The position numbers and the translations under genes were made by a program. From assembly GCF_039539445.1 (NCBI RefSeq), contig NZ_BAABDD010000009.1:124001-188000 (forward strand): 64,000 bases of DNA, in the 5' to 3' direction. This stretch comes from Salinactinospora qingdaonensis. Lineage in GTDB: Bacteria; Actinomycetota; Actinomycetes; Streptosporangiales; Streptosporangiaceae. Shown here one piece after another: positions 54,742 through 63,156 of this stretch. The notes beneath the pieces were generated by a model, which saw nothing but the letters and a program-made list of their open reading frames with translations, made no database searches and was not told where the DNA came from. The number at the start of each line of letters is the position of its first letter. Within the stretch, counting starts at the first letter, position 1.

Positions 54742-55775
54742 TTCGTCCCCTCTGCGTGTTCCCTCTCATGTTTCCCATCGGGCTCTTCCGCGGGGAGGCC
54801 GTGGGAGGGCCGGTCGCCGAGGAGGGGCAGGGCTTCGCTGCCGGCCGCGGCCAGCTTCTCCGCACCGTCGAGCTCCCACTGCCCGTCGGCGATCACTACC
54901 GCGTAGCGGCGGGTCAGGGTCTCTCCCGCCCCGACCTCGATCTCCTCATCGAAGAACGGGGCGGGGCACACGCAGGCGAACGGCTCGGAGCGGGCGAACC
55001 ACCGCGTGGGGCGCTCATCGTTGTCGGGGGCGTCGACGAAGGCCAGTGTGGAGTGGCGTCCGTGGTCGTCATGCTGGCCGGTGAAGGCCATCCAGGGGGC
55101 GCGGGTCCCCATCAGTTCGTCACCGCCGGTCACCCCCGGCGTGTGGATGTGGCCGCCGGTGAAGGAGCGCGGGCCTCTCCAGAACAGTCCGCCGTACCCG
55201 GCGTTGACCCGTCCTTCTGTGGTGGGGCTGCCGATGGTGATGCTTTGGCCGCGGGTGTTGGTCATGGCGGTCTCGAACACCAGCACCCACGCCTGTAGGG
55301 CCGGTAGCAGCGTGACGGCGAAGCGGCGCCGCTCGGCAAACCACGCCGCCTGGTCCTGGGTGTGCCAGCGCAGGCGCTCGGTGACGCGCAGCACCCCCTC
55401 GTCCAACGCGAGCTTGTCGAAGCCCGTGTGGTCCATGGAGCCGTTGTTGTCGTATTGGGCATAGCCCACACCGCGGCGGTAGGTGACCCCGCCCCAGAAG
55501 TTCTCCGTGTCCACGTTCGGCAGCGACCACGCGATCCCCTTGTGCCAAACGTGGTCGTGGGGGCGGTAGAGGCTGACCGGGTCGCCGGCCAGTGTGCGCA
55601 GTGGGTGGAAGTAGGGGCGCGGGGATTCCAGTTGCACGTCCCACGGGCGGTAGACGTAGCGGGCCAGCTCCCGGCCGTTGGCGGTGATCCGCAGCGAGCG
55701 GTCCGCTTCGTGGAGCAGCCCCAGGCCGGTGGGGGCGGGTTCGGTGCCGGATTCGGGCATAGGGGTAGCGTCCAT
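54738..55775 (-). CDS. DUF6807 (PmoA-like) family protein
   Basis: 345 residues. The family pattern is seen in YRPWDVQLESPRPYFHPLRT (about 43-62), YRPHDHVWHKGIAW (about 69) and GYGGLFWRGPRSFTGG (about 193). Members are frequent in carbohydrate-utilisation clusters of other phyla; their activity is not established. No signal peptide is seen, so it acts in the cytoplasm. A LacI-type operator lies about 42-54 nt upstream of the ATG. Confidence 0.75.
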   Translation of the reverse strand: MDATPMPESGTEPAPTGLGLLHEADRSLRITANGRELARYVYRPWDVQLESPRPYFHPLRTLAGDPVSLYRPHDHVWHKGIAWSLPNVDTENFWGGVTYRRGVGYAQYDNNGSMDHTGFDKLALDEGVLRVTERLRWHTQDQAAWFAERRRFAVTLLPALQAWVLVFETAMTNTRGQSITIGSPTTEGRVNAGYGGLFWRGPRSFTGGHIHTPGVTGGDELMGTRAPWMAFTGQHDDHGRHSTLAFVDAPDNDERPTRWFARSEPFACVCPAPFFDEEIEVGAGETLTRRYAVVIADGQWELDGAEKLAAAGSEALPLLGDRPSHGLPAEEPDGKHEREHAEGTK

Positions 55776-55816
55776 CTGTCGGTCAGCGCGGGAAACCTCT
55801 GCCGCCAGCCAGCAGA

Positions 55817-55829
55817 GGAAGCGCTTTCC
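55817..55829. promoter_or_regulatory. LacI-type operator 2
   Basis: GGAAGCGCTTTCC has the palindromic core AAGCGCTT and is one base short of the symmetric operator at 57241-57254. It stands between the dehydrogenase gene and the DUF6807 gene. Confidence 0.6.
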
Positions 55830-55982
55830 CTCCTCACGTCGTTCGTTCGTGCTCGTGGTGTCGCTCGTTGTCGTGGCGGCGATGCCGGTGCTGCGGCAGC
55901 GGTCAGCTCGCCGGGCTCTCCGCGCTGTGGGAAGGCACCCCGGCCGACGACAGCCTCAGTTTCCCGGTCCAGCGCAGCGAGG

Positions 55983-57101
55983 TCACGTCCCGGCCTCTTG
56001 GCGCTGCGCGTGCGAGGAGGGGAGGGGCCAGGGGGGTCCCGCTCCCTCCATCCGCCGGTAGTGCGGGCTGTCCGAGGCGATCTCTCCGCGGCGCACCGGT
56101 TGACCGGAGAAGGCGGAGGCGTAGGTGGCGGCGACGAGTTCGAGAGTGTCGCGGGCGTGCGCGGTCGTCACCGGTAGCGCCTCACCGGCTTCAAGCGCGG
56201 CGAAGACGGCGTCGAACTGGGCGGCGTGCCCCGAGGCGTGCCCCAGGGCGCCTTTGGCCCAGTCGGTCAGGACGCCCTCCTCCTCGGGGGCTGGAGTGAC
56301 GGTCCAGTTCCCGTCGTTGTAGCCGTAGAGGTGTTCCAGTTCGACGGTGGCGCGTTCACAGTCAAAGCGCAGGTAGCTGGTCTCGCGTGGCGAGAGCAGC
56401 GAGTTGATCACTGTGGCCACGGCCCCGTTGGCGAATCGCACCAGTGCACACGAGAGGTCCTCGGTTTCGGTGGGCCGGTCCTGTCGGGCGGCGACAGCGG
56501 TCAACTCCGACCACTCGCCCAGCACCGACAGCAGCAGGTCGAACTGGTGGATGCCGTGGCCCATGGTGGGGCCGCCGCCTTCGTGCCCCCACGTTCCGCG
56601 CCAAGGGGCGGTGAAGTAGTCCGCCGGCCGGTACCACAGGGTGTTGCACACCGCCACGAGCGGCCGTCCCAGGGCTCCGGTCCCCAACAGGCGGCGCAGG
56701 TTGGCCGCGGCCGAGCCGAACCGGTGTTGGAATACGGTGGCGAACCGGGCCCCGCCGGCGTGTTCCGCGGCTGCGATCTCGTCCATGTCGGCCAGGCTCA
56801 GCGCCGGAGGTTTTTCGCACAGCACGTTCACACCGGCGGCAAGACAGGTCAGCGCCTGCTCCTTGTGCACCCCCGGCGGGGTGCACAGGTGCACGAGGTC
56901 GACGCGCTCGTTGCCCAGCAATTCCGGAAGATCCCGGTAGCGCGCGGGAACGCTCCAGCGCTCACAGAAGTCGGCCAACCGCTCCTCGTCGGGGTCGGCG
57001 GCGGCGACGATGTCGGCACGGCCGTCCAACTTTGCCAGGTTCTCGGCGTGGATGGCGGCGATGCCACCCGTGCCGACAATGGCCACGCGGAATCTTCTCA
57101 T
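55983..57101 (-). CDS. Gfo/Idh/MocA family oxidoreductase
   Basis: NAD(P)-dependent dehydrogenase of 372 residues, probably acting on a sugar or sugar derivative. The Rossmann motif VAIVGTGGIAAIHAENLAKL opens the protein, and EKPPALSLADMDEI (about 95) has the family EKP motif; MGHGIHQFDLLLSVLG (about 180) supplies the catalytic His and Asp. It is the first gene of the leftward block and has a symmetric LacI-type operator about 140 nt upstream. A 207-nt gap separates it from the DUF6807 gene. Confidence 0.92.
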   Translation of the reverse strand: MRRFRVAIVGTGGIAAIHAENLAKLDGRADIVAAADPDEERLADFCERWSVPARYRDLPELLGNERVDLVHLCTPPGVHKEQALTCLAAGVNVLCEKPPALSLADMDEIAAAEHAGGARFATVFQHRFGSAAANLRRLLGTGALGRPLVAVCNTLWYRPADYFTAPWRGTWGHEGGGPTMGHGIHQFDLLLSVLGEWSELTAVAARQDRPTETEDLSCALVRFANGAVATVINSLLSPRETSYLRFDCERATVELEHLYGYNDGNWTVTPAPEEEGVLTDWAKGALGHASGHAAQFDAVFAALEAGEALPVTTAHARDTLELVAATYASAFSGQPVRRGEIASDSPHYRRMEGAGPPWPLPSSHAQRQEAGT

Positions 57102-57240
57102 CTATACGGCTCCTCGGGCGAAGCAGGGGACGATGCACCGGTGGGGCCGGTGCGAGTATCCGGAGTTGGCTGACAGAACTGATGGAGCGAATAAAAAGAT
57201 CAACAACGAAACCCCCAGCCTCCCGGTGACGACATCGTTG

Positions 57241-57254
57241 GGAAAGCGCTTTCC
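57241..57254. promoter_or_regulatory. LacI-type operator 1
   Basis: GGAAAGCGCTTTCC is a perfect 14-bp palindrome with the central CG typical of LacI/GalR-family operators. It sits upstream of the Gfo/Idh gene. No LacI-family gene occurs within the window, so the regulator is elsewhere. Confidence 0.7.
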
Positions 57255-58062
57255 TTATGGTTAAGATCCTGATCTCCCGCCCTAGCGAACAAACTCGTTA
57301 CTCAGGTTCCAGCCGCAGTTGACGGCAACGGAGCCAATCGTCCGATCTGTCTTCCTCACCCGCCCAGGCCGACGTCACGGCGGAGGATGAGAAAGCGCCA
57401 GGCTACGTCTCGGAACACGAAAGCGCGCCATAACGCACCGTGGTGTGCGGTGGAGTGCCAGAGAGGAGAGAGCAGGACACCCGGTGGCCATGACGTGCGA
57501 AGTCCCAGGTTATAGCTGGATACGCTCATCGATGTCCTTCCGGTGTCCGGTGGGGGGTGACCGTGCGGAAAATTTCCGGTACTTTCTGGACTCAGAACCA
57601 TAAGTTCCCGGACGGAATCCGTCAACGGTGTCGAAACACGCGCTTTTGAGGAGCGCATACCGGTACAAATGAGAGGGAGATATCCCGAAATTTTCGGCGA
57701 CATCGGGCCGGCTCAGCGGCACCGAGCCGGCTGCCTCCGATAAGTCCAGCCTGAATATCGCGCCCCTGTTCCCCGCTTCGGGGCGCAACAGGGTGGTTCC
57801 GCCTGCTGCCGCGGCGTTTCTGGTGAATCTCGAGGCCAGGAAAACGAGGAAGGCTTTGTCGACTGAGAAAGCCAAAAGACACAGATCACGGGGGAGTGGT
57901 GGGCGTCGCCGCAACGAGCGGCAGGCATACCTGGGGCCTCAGTAAGGGCGGATATCCGGGCCAAGCCGCGACGGCGTCGATCGCGGGCGCACCGGCAATG
58001 CCGTGCCCTGACTCCAGGGACGGGAGTTCGGCTTTGTTCGGCTCACCCGTGCCAGCCTCGTA
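57255..58062. other. Decayed region upstream of the catabolic cluster
   Basis: About 800 nt of lower GC than the flanks, notably 57540-57700. No intact gene was found; a helix-turn-helix-like fragment is listed separately. Confidence 0.5.
57510..57914 (-). pseudogene. Possible remnant of a helix-turn-helix protein
   Basis: In one frame the stretch PLSRPDVAENFGISPSHLYR resembles a recognition-helix motif of transcription factors. The rest of the frame lacks a recognisable domain, and neighbouring frames share codon-like patterns, as expected from decay. It could be a degraded regulator, or chance. Confidence 0.3.
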
Positions 58063-58907
58063 TCAGCAGACAATGGACACTACCTCGAGCGCCGGGCCGG
58101 TGTACTGCTCAGGGCCTGCCCTACGGGCCCGGCCGGCCGCCTCGCGGGGAGTGATGCCGTGTGTGCACAGCCGCCATGTGGTCTTAGCGTCCAGCTCCAC
58201 GGTCGGCCGCTGCGCGCTGCGCCGGTCGACTCTCCAGCCACCTGCGCGGCGTTCGCACCTCCGGTCGCCGCCGGCGGGACCGGTCACGGTGAAGCGCAGT
58301 AGTGCTCCCCGGGGTGCCGGCACTGCTCGCAGCGGGTGCGCCAGCGGGCGCAGGAACGTGTCCAGCACCGGGAAGAGGAACGCTGGCTGCTTGAATCCCG
58401 GCCGGTCGGTGGCGTCACGGCTCTGCTGCTGGCGGGTCCAGTGCTCGGTGTGCTCCCGCGCCGCGTCCAGCCAGACGGGCGCCGGGCCGGACCCCGCCCA
58501 GGTGACCGACTCGCCCAGGGCATCCAGGTCGACGCCGCTCCAGTAGGCGAGGGTCTGGTCGCCGACGTGGTCGAGCATGTCCACCAGCCTCCGTGGGCTC
58601 CAGCCTCGCGTGGCACGCCCCCACTCCTCGTTGATCCGGTCGATGAAACACGGGAAGGACTCGCCCGCACGGGGAGTGCACGGTGTGGGTGTAGCTGTCC
58701 CCCGCGTGCGAGCCGGTTGAGTTGGCCGCCCAGGACGTGTGCCGCGGTGGCGTGGACCGACCAGCCGGGGCAGGCGGTGGGACGCTGCCACTCCTCGTCG
58801 GTGAGTTCCCGCAGCAGCCCGGTGAGCGCCTCCTGCTGCGGGGCGAACAGGTCGGTCACGTCGATCCACGGCCCCAGCCACGCGGTATCGCCTATGGAAT
58901 GGCTCAT
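58063..58907 (-). pseudogene. Frameshifted DinB/maleylpyruvate isomerase-like gene
   Basis: The start is MSHSIGDTAWLGPWIDVTDL, continuing to CPGWSVHATAAHVLGGQLNR in one frame. The rest, FPCFIDRINEEWGRATRGWS onward, lies in another frame, and the sequence between them (DSYTHTVHS) reads best in the third. At least one, probably two, indels fall around 58640-58700, near a run of five C (plus strand). The parts match the mycothiol-dependent maleylpyruvate isomerase/DinB superfamily. It is a pseudogene or contains sequencing errors. Confidence 0.7.
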
Positions 58908-59097
58908 GCGCACACTCTGCCCGCGGTCGCATCGTCGGGCTATCGATTTCTCGCCCGCCCCGACGGCTCCCGGAAAGGAGGTGAGCCACCGGGCGAGCAC
59001 TGCTCGGCCACCCCGTCCCACGCGGCTCTCCTCGGCTCTGATGCCGCTGGGCGCCGGTACGCCAATCCTGGGGAGATCCGATACAGAAACCACCAAA

Positions 59098-59160
59098 GAT
59101 ATGTGCGGTCTCCACATGTGAATTGGGTTACTGCTCCCCTAGGTTCAGATCACACATATC
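59098..59160. promoter_or_regulatory. Possible operator of the second Liv-type operon
   Basis: GATATGTG (59098-59105) and CACATATC (59153-59160) form an 8-bp inverted repeat, with the palindrome CACATGTG (59113-59120) between them. All three share an ATGTG or CACAT box. They lie 45-110 nt before the binding-protein gene. Confidence 0.4.
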
Positions 59161-59205
59161 GAGGCGGGCCGCTCCGCCTTCACCCCCTACCTTCCTGGAG
59201 CCCCC

Positions 59206-60393
59206 ATGCCACAATCCTCGCGACGAACCCTTCCCGCCGCGCTGTGCACCGTGACGCTGGTGTTGAGCGCCTGCGGCGCTCCCGGCGCCATCCCCGAGGA
59301 GCAAGGCGAGGACGGCCCCATCAAGGTCGGCGTCGTCTACTCGGCCTCCGGTCCGCTGGCCACCTACGGCAAGCTCTACTACGAGGGGTTCCAGGCCGGC
59401 CTGGACTACGCCACCGACGGCACGATGGAGCTCGACGGCCGTCCCATCGAAGTCACCGAGATGGACGATGCCGGCGACCCGGCCAAGGCGGTCTCGGCGG
59501 CCCGGGAGTTGATCGGCAGCGGCCACACCATCCTGGCCGGCTCCACCTCTTCCGGCGTCGCGGTGCAGGTCGCCCCGGTGGCCGCGGAGAACGAGGTGCT
59601 GTTCGTCTCCGGGCCGGCCGCCACCGACGCCATCACCGGTGTCAACGACTACACTTTCCGCTCTGGCCGCCAGACCTACCAGGACATCCGTACCGCCGCC
59701 ACCTTCATGGCCGACCCCGACGGCGCCGACGTCACCGTCTTCGCCCAGCAGAGCGCCTTCGGCCAGGACAACGTCGACGCGGTCACCGCGGTCTTGGAAG
59801 AGCAGGGCGCCACGGTCGATTCGATCCTGGCCCCGCCCGACTCCACCGACCTGATCCCCTTCGCCGAGCAGGCCCGGGAAGCCGACCCCGACCTGCTGTT
59901 CGTGGCGTGGGCGGGGGAGACGGCCTCGGCCATGTGGCAGGCGTTGGGCCAGCGCGGCGTATTGGAGTCCACCAAGGTTGTCACCGGTCTGGACATCAGC
60001 GCCTCCTACCCCGTCTTCGGCGAGCACAAGGGCGACATCGAATTCTTGGCGCACTACTTCGACGGTGCGGCCGATACCGAGGTCGCCGCAGCTATGAGGG
60101 AGCGGGTGGAGCAGGACGGCGGAACCGTCGACCTTTTCACCCCCGACGGCTTCACCGCCGCCCAGATGGTCGTGCGGGCCGCGTCGGCAGGCGATGACAC
60201 TCAAGAGCGTATCTCCGCCCTGGAAGGCTGGACCTTCGACGGCGTCAAGGGCGAGCTGACCGTGCGCGCCGAGGATCACGCCCTGCTGCAACCCATGTAC
60301 CAGGCGCGGCTGACCGGATCGGGCGAGGATGCCCACCCCGAATTGGTGGAGTCGGTTCCCGCCGACCGGATCGCGCCCCCGGTTGGCGAGTAG
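59206..60393 (+). CDS. Liv-type ABC binding lipoprotein
   Basis: Extracytoplasmic binding protein of 395 residues with a signal peptide and lipobox LSAC. The mature part is a type I periplasmic-binding fold (KVGVVYSASGPLATYGKLYY, about 40-59; GQDNVDAVTAVLEEQG, about 186). The substrate may be an amino acid, amide or similar compound; it differs from livK in sequence, so the two systems likely have different specificities. The ATG has TGGAG upstream. The gene opens a five-gene operon. Confidence 0.9.
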   Translation: MPQSSRRTLPAALCTVTLVLSACGAPGAIPEEQGEDGPIKVGVVYSASGPLATYGKLYYEGFQAGLDYATDGTMELDGRPIEVTEMDDAGDPAKAVSAARELIGSGHTILAGSTSSGVAVQVAPVAAENEVLFVSGPAATDAITGVNDYTFRSGRQTYQDIRTAATFMADPDGADVTVFAQQSAFGQDNVDAVTAVLEEQGATVDSILAPPDSTDLIPFAEQAREADPDLLFVAWAGETASAMWQALGQRGVLESTKVVTGLDISASYPVFGEHKGDIEFLAHYFDGAADTEVAAAMRERVEQDGGTVDLFTPDGFTAAQMVVRAASAGDDTQERISALEGWTFDGVKGELTVRAEDHALLQPMYQARLTGSGEDAHPELVESVPADRIAPPVGE

Positions 60394-60399
60394 CCGGCC

Positions 60400-61185
60400 A
60401 TGAGCGTGTCCCCACCCCCGTCCCACTCCGAGCCGCAGGCGGCCCCCGCGCTGACCCTGACTGACCTGTCCTGGTCGGTGGGGGGCGCCACCATCGTCGA
60501 CCGGGTGACCATGCACGTCGCAACCGGCGAGTTCATCGCAGTCATCGGCCCCAACGGAGCGGGCAAAACCTCGCTGTTCAACCTGGTCTCGGGGCTGACC
60601 CGCCCCACCGGCGGGCGAATCCTGCTGGGCGGGACCGATGTCACCACCGAGCGTCCCTACCAGCGCACTCGACGCGGCCTGGGGCGCACCTTCCAGACCT
60701 CCAGCGTCTTCGCTGACCTCAGTGTCGAGGAGAACGTGGATCTGGCCGCCCAGGCTCGTGCCGGCGGCTCGCACCGGTTCTGGCGCCGGGCCGCGGCTGC
60801 CGGCGGGCTGGGCACCACCGAGGTGCTGGAGCTGGTGCGTCTGGACCACCGGCGGGCCGCCACGGCCGGCGGGCTGTCCCACGGCGACAAACGCAAGCTG
60901 GAGCTGGCGCTGCTGCTGGCGCGCGGTCCCGAGCTGATCCTGCTGGACGAACCCATGGCCGGAGTCAGCGCCGGGGAAGTCGGTGAACTCACCGCCGTCA
61001 TCCATGCAGTACAACGCGAGCGCCACTGCACCGTGCTCATGGTCGAGCACCACATGGAGGTGCTGCTGGACATGGCCGACCGGCTGGCCGTCATGCACCA
61101 CGGGGAACTGCTGGCTTTCGCCGCCCCCGAGACCGCCATGGCCGACCCCGACGTACAGGCCGCCTACCTGGGGGAGTCGTTGTGA
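60400..61185 (+). CDS. Liv-type ABC ATPase (LivG-like)
   Basis: 261 residues with Walker A GPNGAGKTSLFNL (about 50), LSHGDKRKLELALLL (signature with SH instead of SG, about 160), Walker B LILLDEPMAGVS and switch His in VEHHMEV. It starts 6 nt after the binding-protein gene and overlaps the next by 4 nt. Confidence 0.92.
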   Translation: MSVSPPPSHSEPQAAPALTLTDLSWSVGGATIVDRVTMHVATGEFIAVIGPNGAGKTSLFNLVSGLTRPTGGRILLGGTDVTTERPYQRTRRGLGRTFQTSSVFADLSVEENVDLAAQARAGGSHRFWRRAAAAGGLGTTEVLELVRLDHRRAATAGGLSHGDKRKLELALLLARGPELILLDEPMAGVSAGEVGELTAVIHAVQRERHCTVLMVEHHMEVLLDMADRLAVMHHGELLAFAAPETAMADPDVQAAYLGESL

Positions 61186-61946
61186 GTGCCCTACCTGCCC
61201 AACCGCCGCTGCTGCGGGTGTGCGGACTGCACGTACGCATCGAGGGGTCCCACATCCTACAGGGCGTGGACCTGACGGTGCCCGCCAGCGGCGTCACCGC
61301 CCTGCTGGGCCGCAACGGCGTGGGAAAGACCACCACGGTCAAGGCCATCCTGGGACTGGTGCCGCGCACCGGCGAGATCCGCCTGGACGGGCGCGACATC
61401 ACCGCCAGCCCCACCCACGAGATCATCCGCTCCGGCATCGGCTACGTGCCCGAGGATCGGGGCGTGTTCAAGGCGCTGACCGTGGCCGAGAACCTGCGTC
61501 TCGCCCACCGGCGCGGCGTCGAGCCCCGCTACGGCTTTGTCCACGAACTGTTTCCCGAGCTTAAGCAGCGCGCGACCCAGGCCGCCGGCACGCTTTCGGG
61601 GGGCCAGCAGCAGATGCTGGCCACCGGTCGGGCGCTGCTCAACGACAACCGGCTGCTGGTGGTCGACGAGCCCACCCAAGGCTTGGCGCCGCGCGTCGTG
61701 ACCGAGGTCGCCGAGGCCATGGCGCGCGCCGCCCAAGAGGTGCCGGTGCTGCTGGTCGAACAGAACCTGGCGCTGGTGCGCCGCGTCGCCCACCGTGCCG
61801 TGGTCGTCGACGCCGGCCGGGTCGTCCACACCGGTCCGGCCGCCGATCTCCTGGACGACCCCGGCCGTACCAGGGAGTTGCTCGGAGTCGCCAAAGGGCC
61901 GGCGCAGCGCTTTGCCGCGCCGGCGACACAGAGGGAGGACCGTTGA
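61182..61946 (+). CDS. Liv-type ABC ATPase (LivF-like)
   Basis: 254 residues with Walker A GRNGVGKTTTVKA (about 43), signature LSGGQQQMLATGRAL (about 139) and Walker B LLVVDEPTQGLAP. GTG start at the overlapping stop (GTGA). Works with the LivG-like ATPase. Confidence 0.92.
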   Translation: MSALPAQPPLLRVCGLHVRIEGSHILQGVDLTVPASGVTALLGRNGVGKTTTVKAILGLVPRTGEIRLDGRDITASPTHEIIRSGIGYVPEDRGVFKALTVAENLRLAHRRGVEPRYGFVHELFPELKQRATQAAGTLSGGQQQMLATGRALLNDNRLLVVDEPTQGLAPRVVTEVAEAMARAAQEVPVLLVEQNLALVRRVAHRAVVVDAGRVVHTGPAADLLDDPGRTRELLGVAKGPAQRFAAPATQREDR

Positions 61947-62839
61947 GCACTGTCGTGCTGCTCCTGGCGACCGGCCTGGGCCTGGGGGCGCTGTACTTCC
62001 TCGTCGCCTCGGGGCTGTCGCTGATCTTCGGGCTGATGGACGTGCTGAACTTCGCTCACGGCGCGTTCCTAACCATCGGCGCCTACGCCACATGGTGGGC
62101 CTCGGTGAGCCTGCCGTGGGCCGCAGGGAGCGGATGGGGGTTCGTGGCCGCCGCGGCGTTTGGTACCGCGGCCGGCACCGTCGCCGCCACCCTGCTGGAG
62201 CTGTTCATCATCCGTCCGCTCTATGGACGCCACCGCGAGCAGATCCTCGTCACCGTCGGGCTGAGCCTGGCACTGCCCGCCCTGGTGCAGGCGATATGGG
62301 GAGCCGACCCCCTGTCGTTCCCGCGCCCCGACCTGGTCAGGGGGACCGTGCCGGTGCTGGGCGTGGCGATCCCCAACGACCGTGTGCTGTTGATCGTCGT
62401 GGCCGCGGCCGTGCTGGCCGCGCTGCTGGTGTTCGCCGGCCGCACCCGCTACGGGTTGATCGTGCGCGCCGGGGTGGAGGACCGTGCCATGGTCACCGCT
62501 TTGGGTATCGACGTGCGCAAGGCGTTCACGCTGGTATTCGCGATCGGCGGCGCGGCTGCCTCGCTGGCCGGAGCCCTCAGCGGGCTCTACTTCGGCGTGG
62601 TGACTCCCACCCAGGGGGTCTCGCTGCTGATCTTCGCCTTCATCGTGGTGGTCATCGGCGGCACCGCCTCCATCACCGGCTGCGCCGTGGCCGCCGTCAC
62701 CGTCGCGATGATCCAGCAGTTCGCCAACTACTACACCGTTGCCGGGCTGGGCGACATCGCGGTGGTCGCGGTGCTGGCCACGGTGCTGCTCACCCGTAAG
62801 GGCGGGTTGACCAAGAGGGTCGCGGAGCGGGTGGCCTGA
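61943..62839 (+). CDS. Liv-type ABC permease (LivH-like)
   Basis: 298 residues, about eight membrane helices. The family signature GLSLIFGLMDVLNFAHGAFL (about 29-48) is clear. It starts at a TTG that overlaps the stop of the ATPase gene (TTGA). Unlike the first LivH, it has no extra N-terminal domain. Confidence 0.92.
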   Translation: MSTVVLLLATGLGLGALYFLVASGLSLIFGLMDVLNFAHGAFLTIGAYATWWASVSLPWAAGSGWGFVAAAAFGTAAGTVAATLLELFIIRPLYGRHREQILVTVGLSLALPALVQAIWGADPLSFPRPDLVRGTVPVLGVAIPNDRVLLIVVAAAVLAALLVFAGRTRYGLIVRAGVEDRAMVTALGIDVRKAFTLVFAIGGAAASLAGALSGLYFGVVTPTQGVSLLIFAFIVVVIGGTASITGCAVAAVTVAMIQQFANYYTVAGLGDIAVVAVLATVLLTRKGGLTKRVAERVA

Positions 62840-63156
62840 GGTGTCCCCTCGTTTGCGAGGCGGGCAGCTCTGCCCGCCCTGCCGTACGGCCCGCCACCTG
62901 AAGCGCCGCCTCGGCGCAACGCGAGCCCCGCGCCGTCTCCGCCCGGTTACACCGTCCCCGCCGGCGACGCGATCGGCGGCGCCGGCCCGACCGGTCGCGC
63001 TGGCTTCCCCGCTGCCGGCGGGATCGCCCGCCCACGCCCGCCCACTTCCGGGCCTCGACCGCCCGCACCCCGTTCCCGCGCAGAAAGTAGTGACATGCCT
63101 AGCCACGCTTTTCCCCGTTGGTCTGGCAGTTTCCAAGACATCGGCCGGAGGTCCCG
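62840..63156. other. Gap between permease genes
   Basis: 317 nt without a gene, unusual inside a Liv operon, where the genes normally touch. It contains the hairpin listed separately; no promoter is clear. Confidence 0.5.
62859..62878 (+). terminator. Hairpin between the two permease genes
   Basis: Stem GGCGGGCAG/CTGCCCGCC of 9 bp with a 2-nt loop. It could weaken or process the transcript between the permease genes, rather than end it. Confidence 0.45.
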
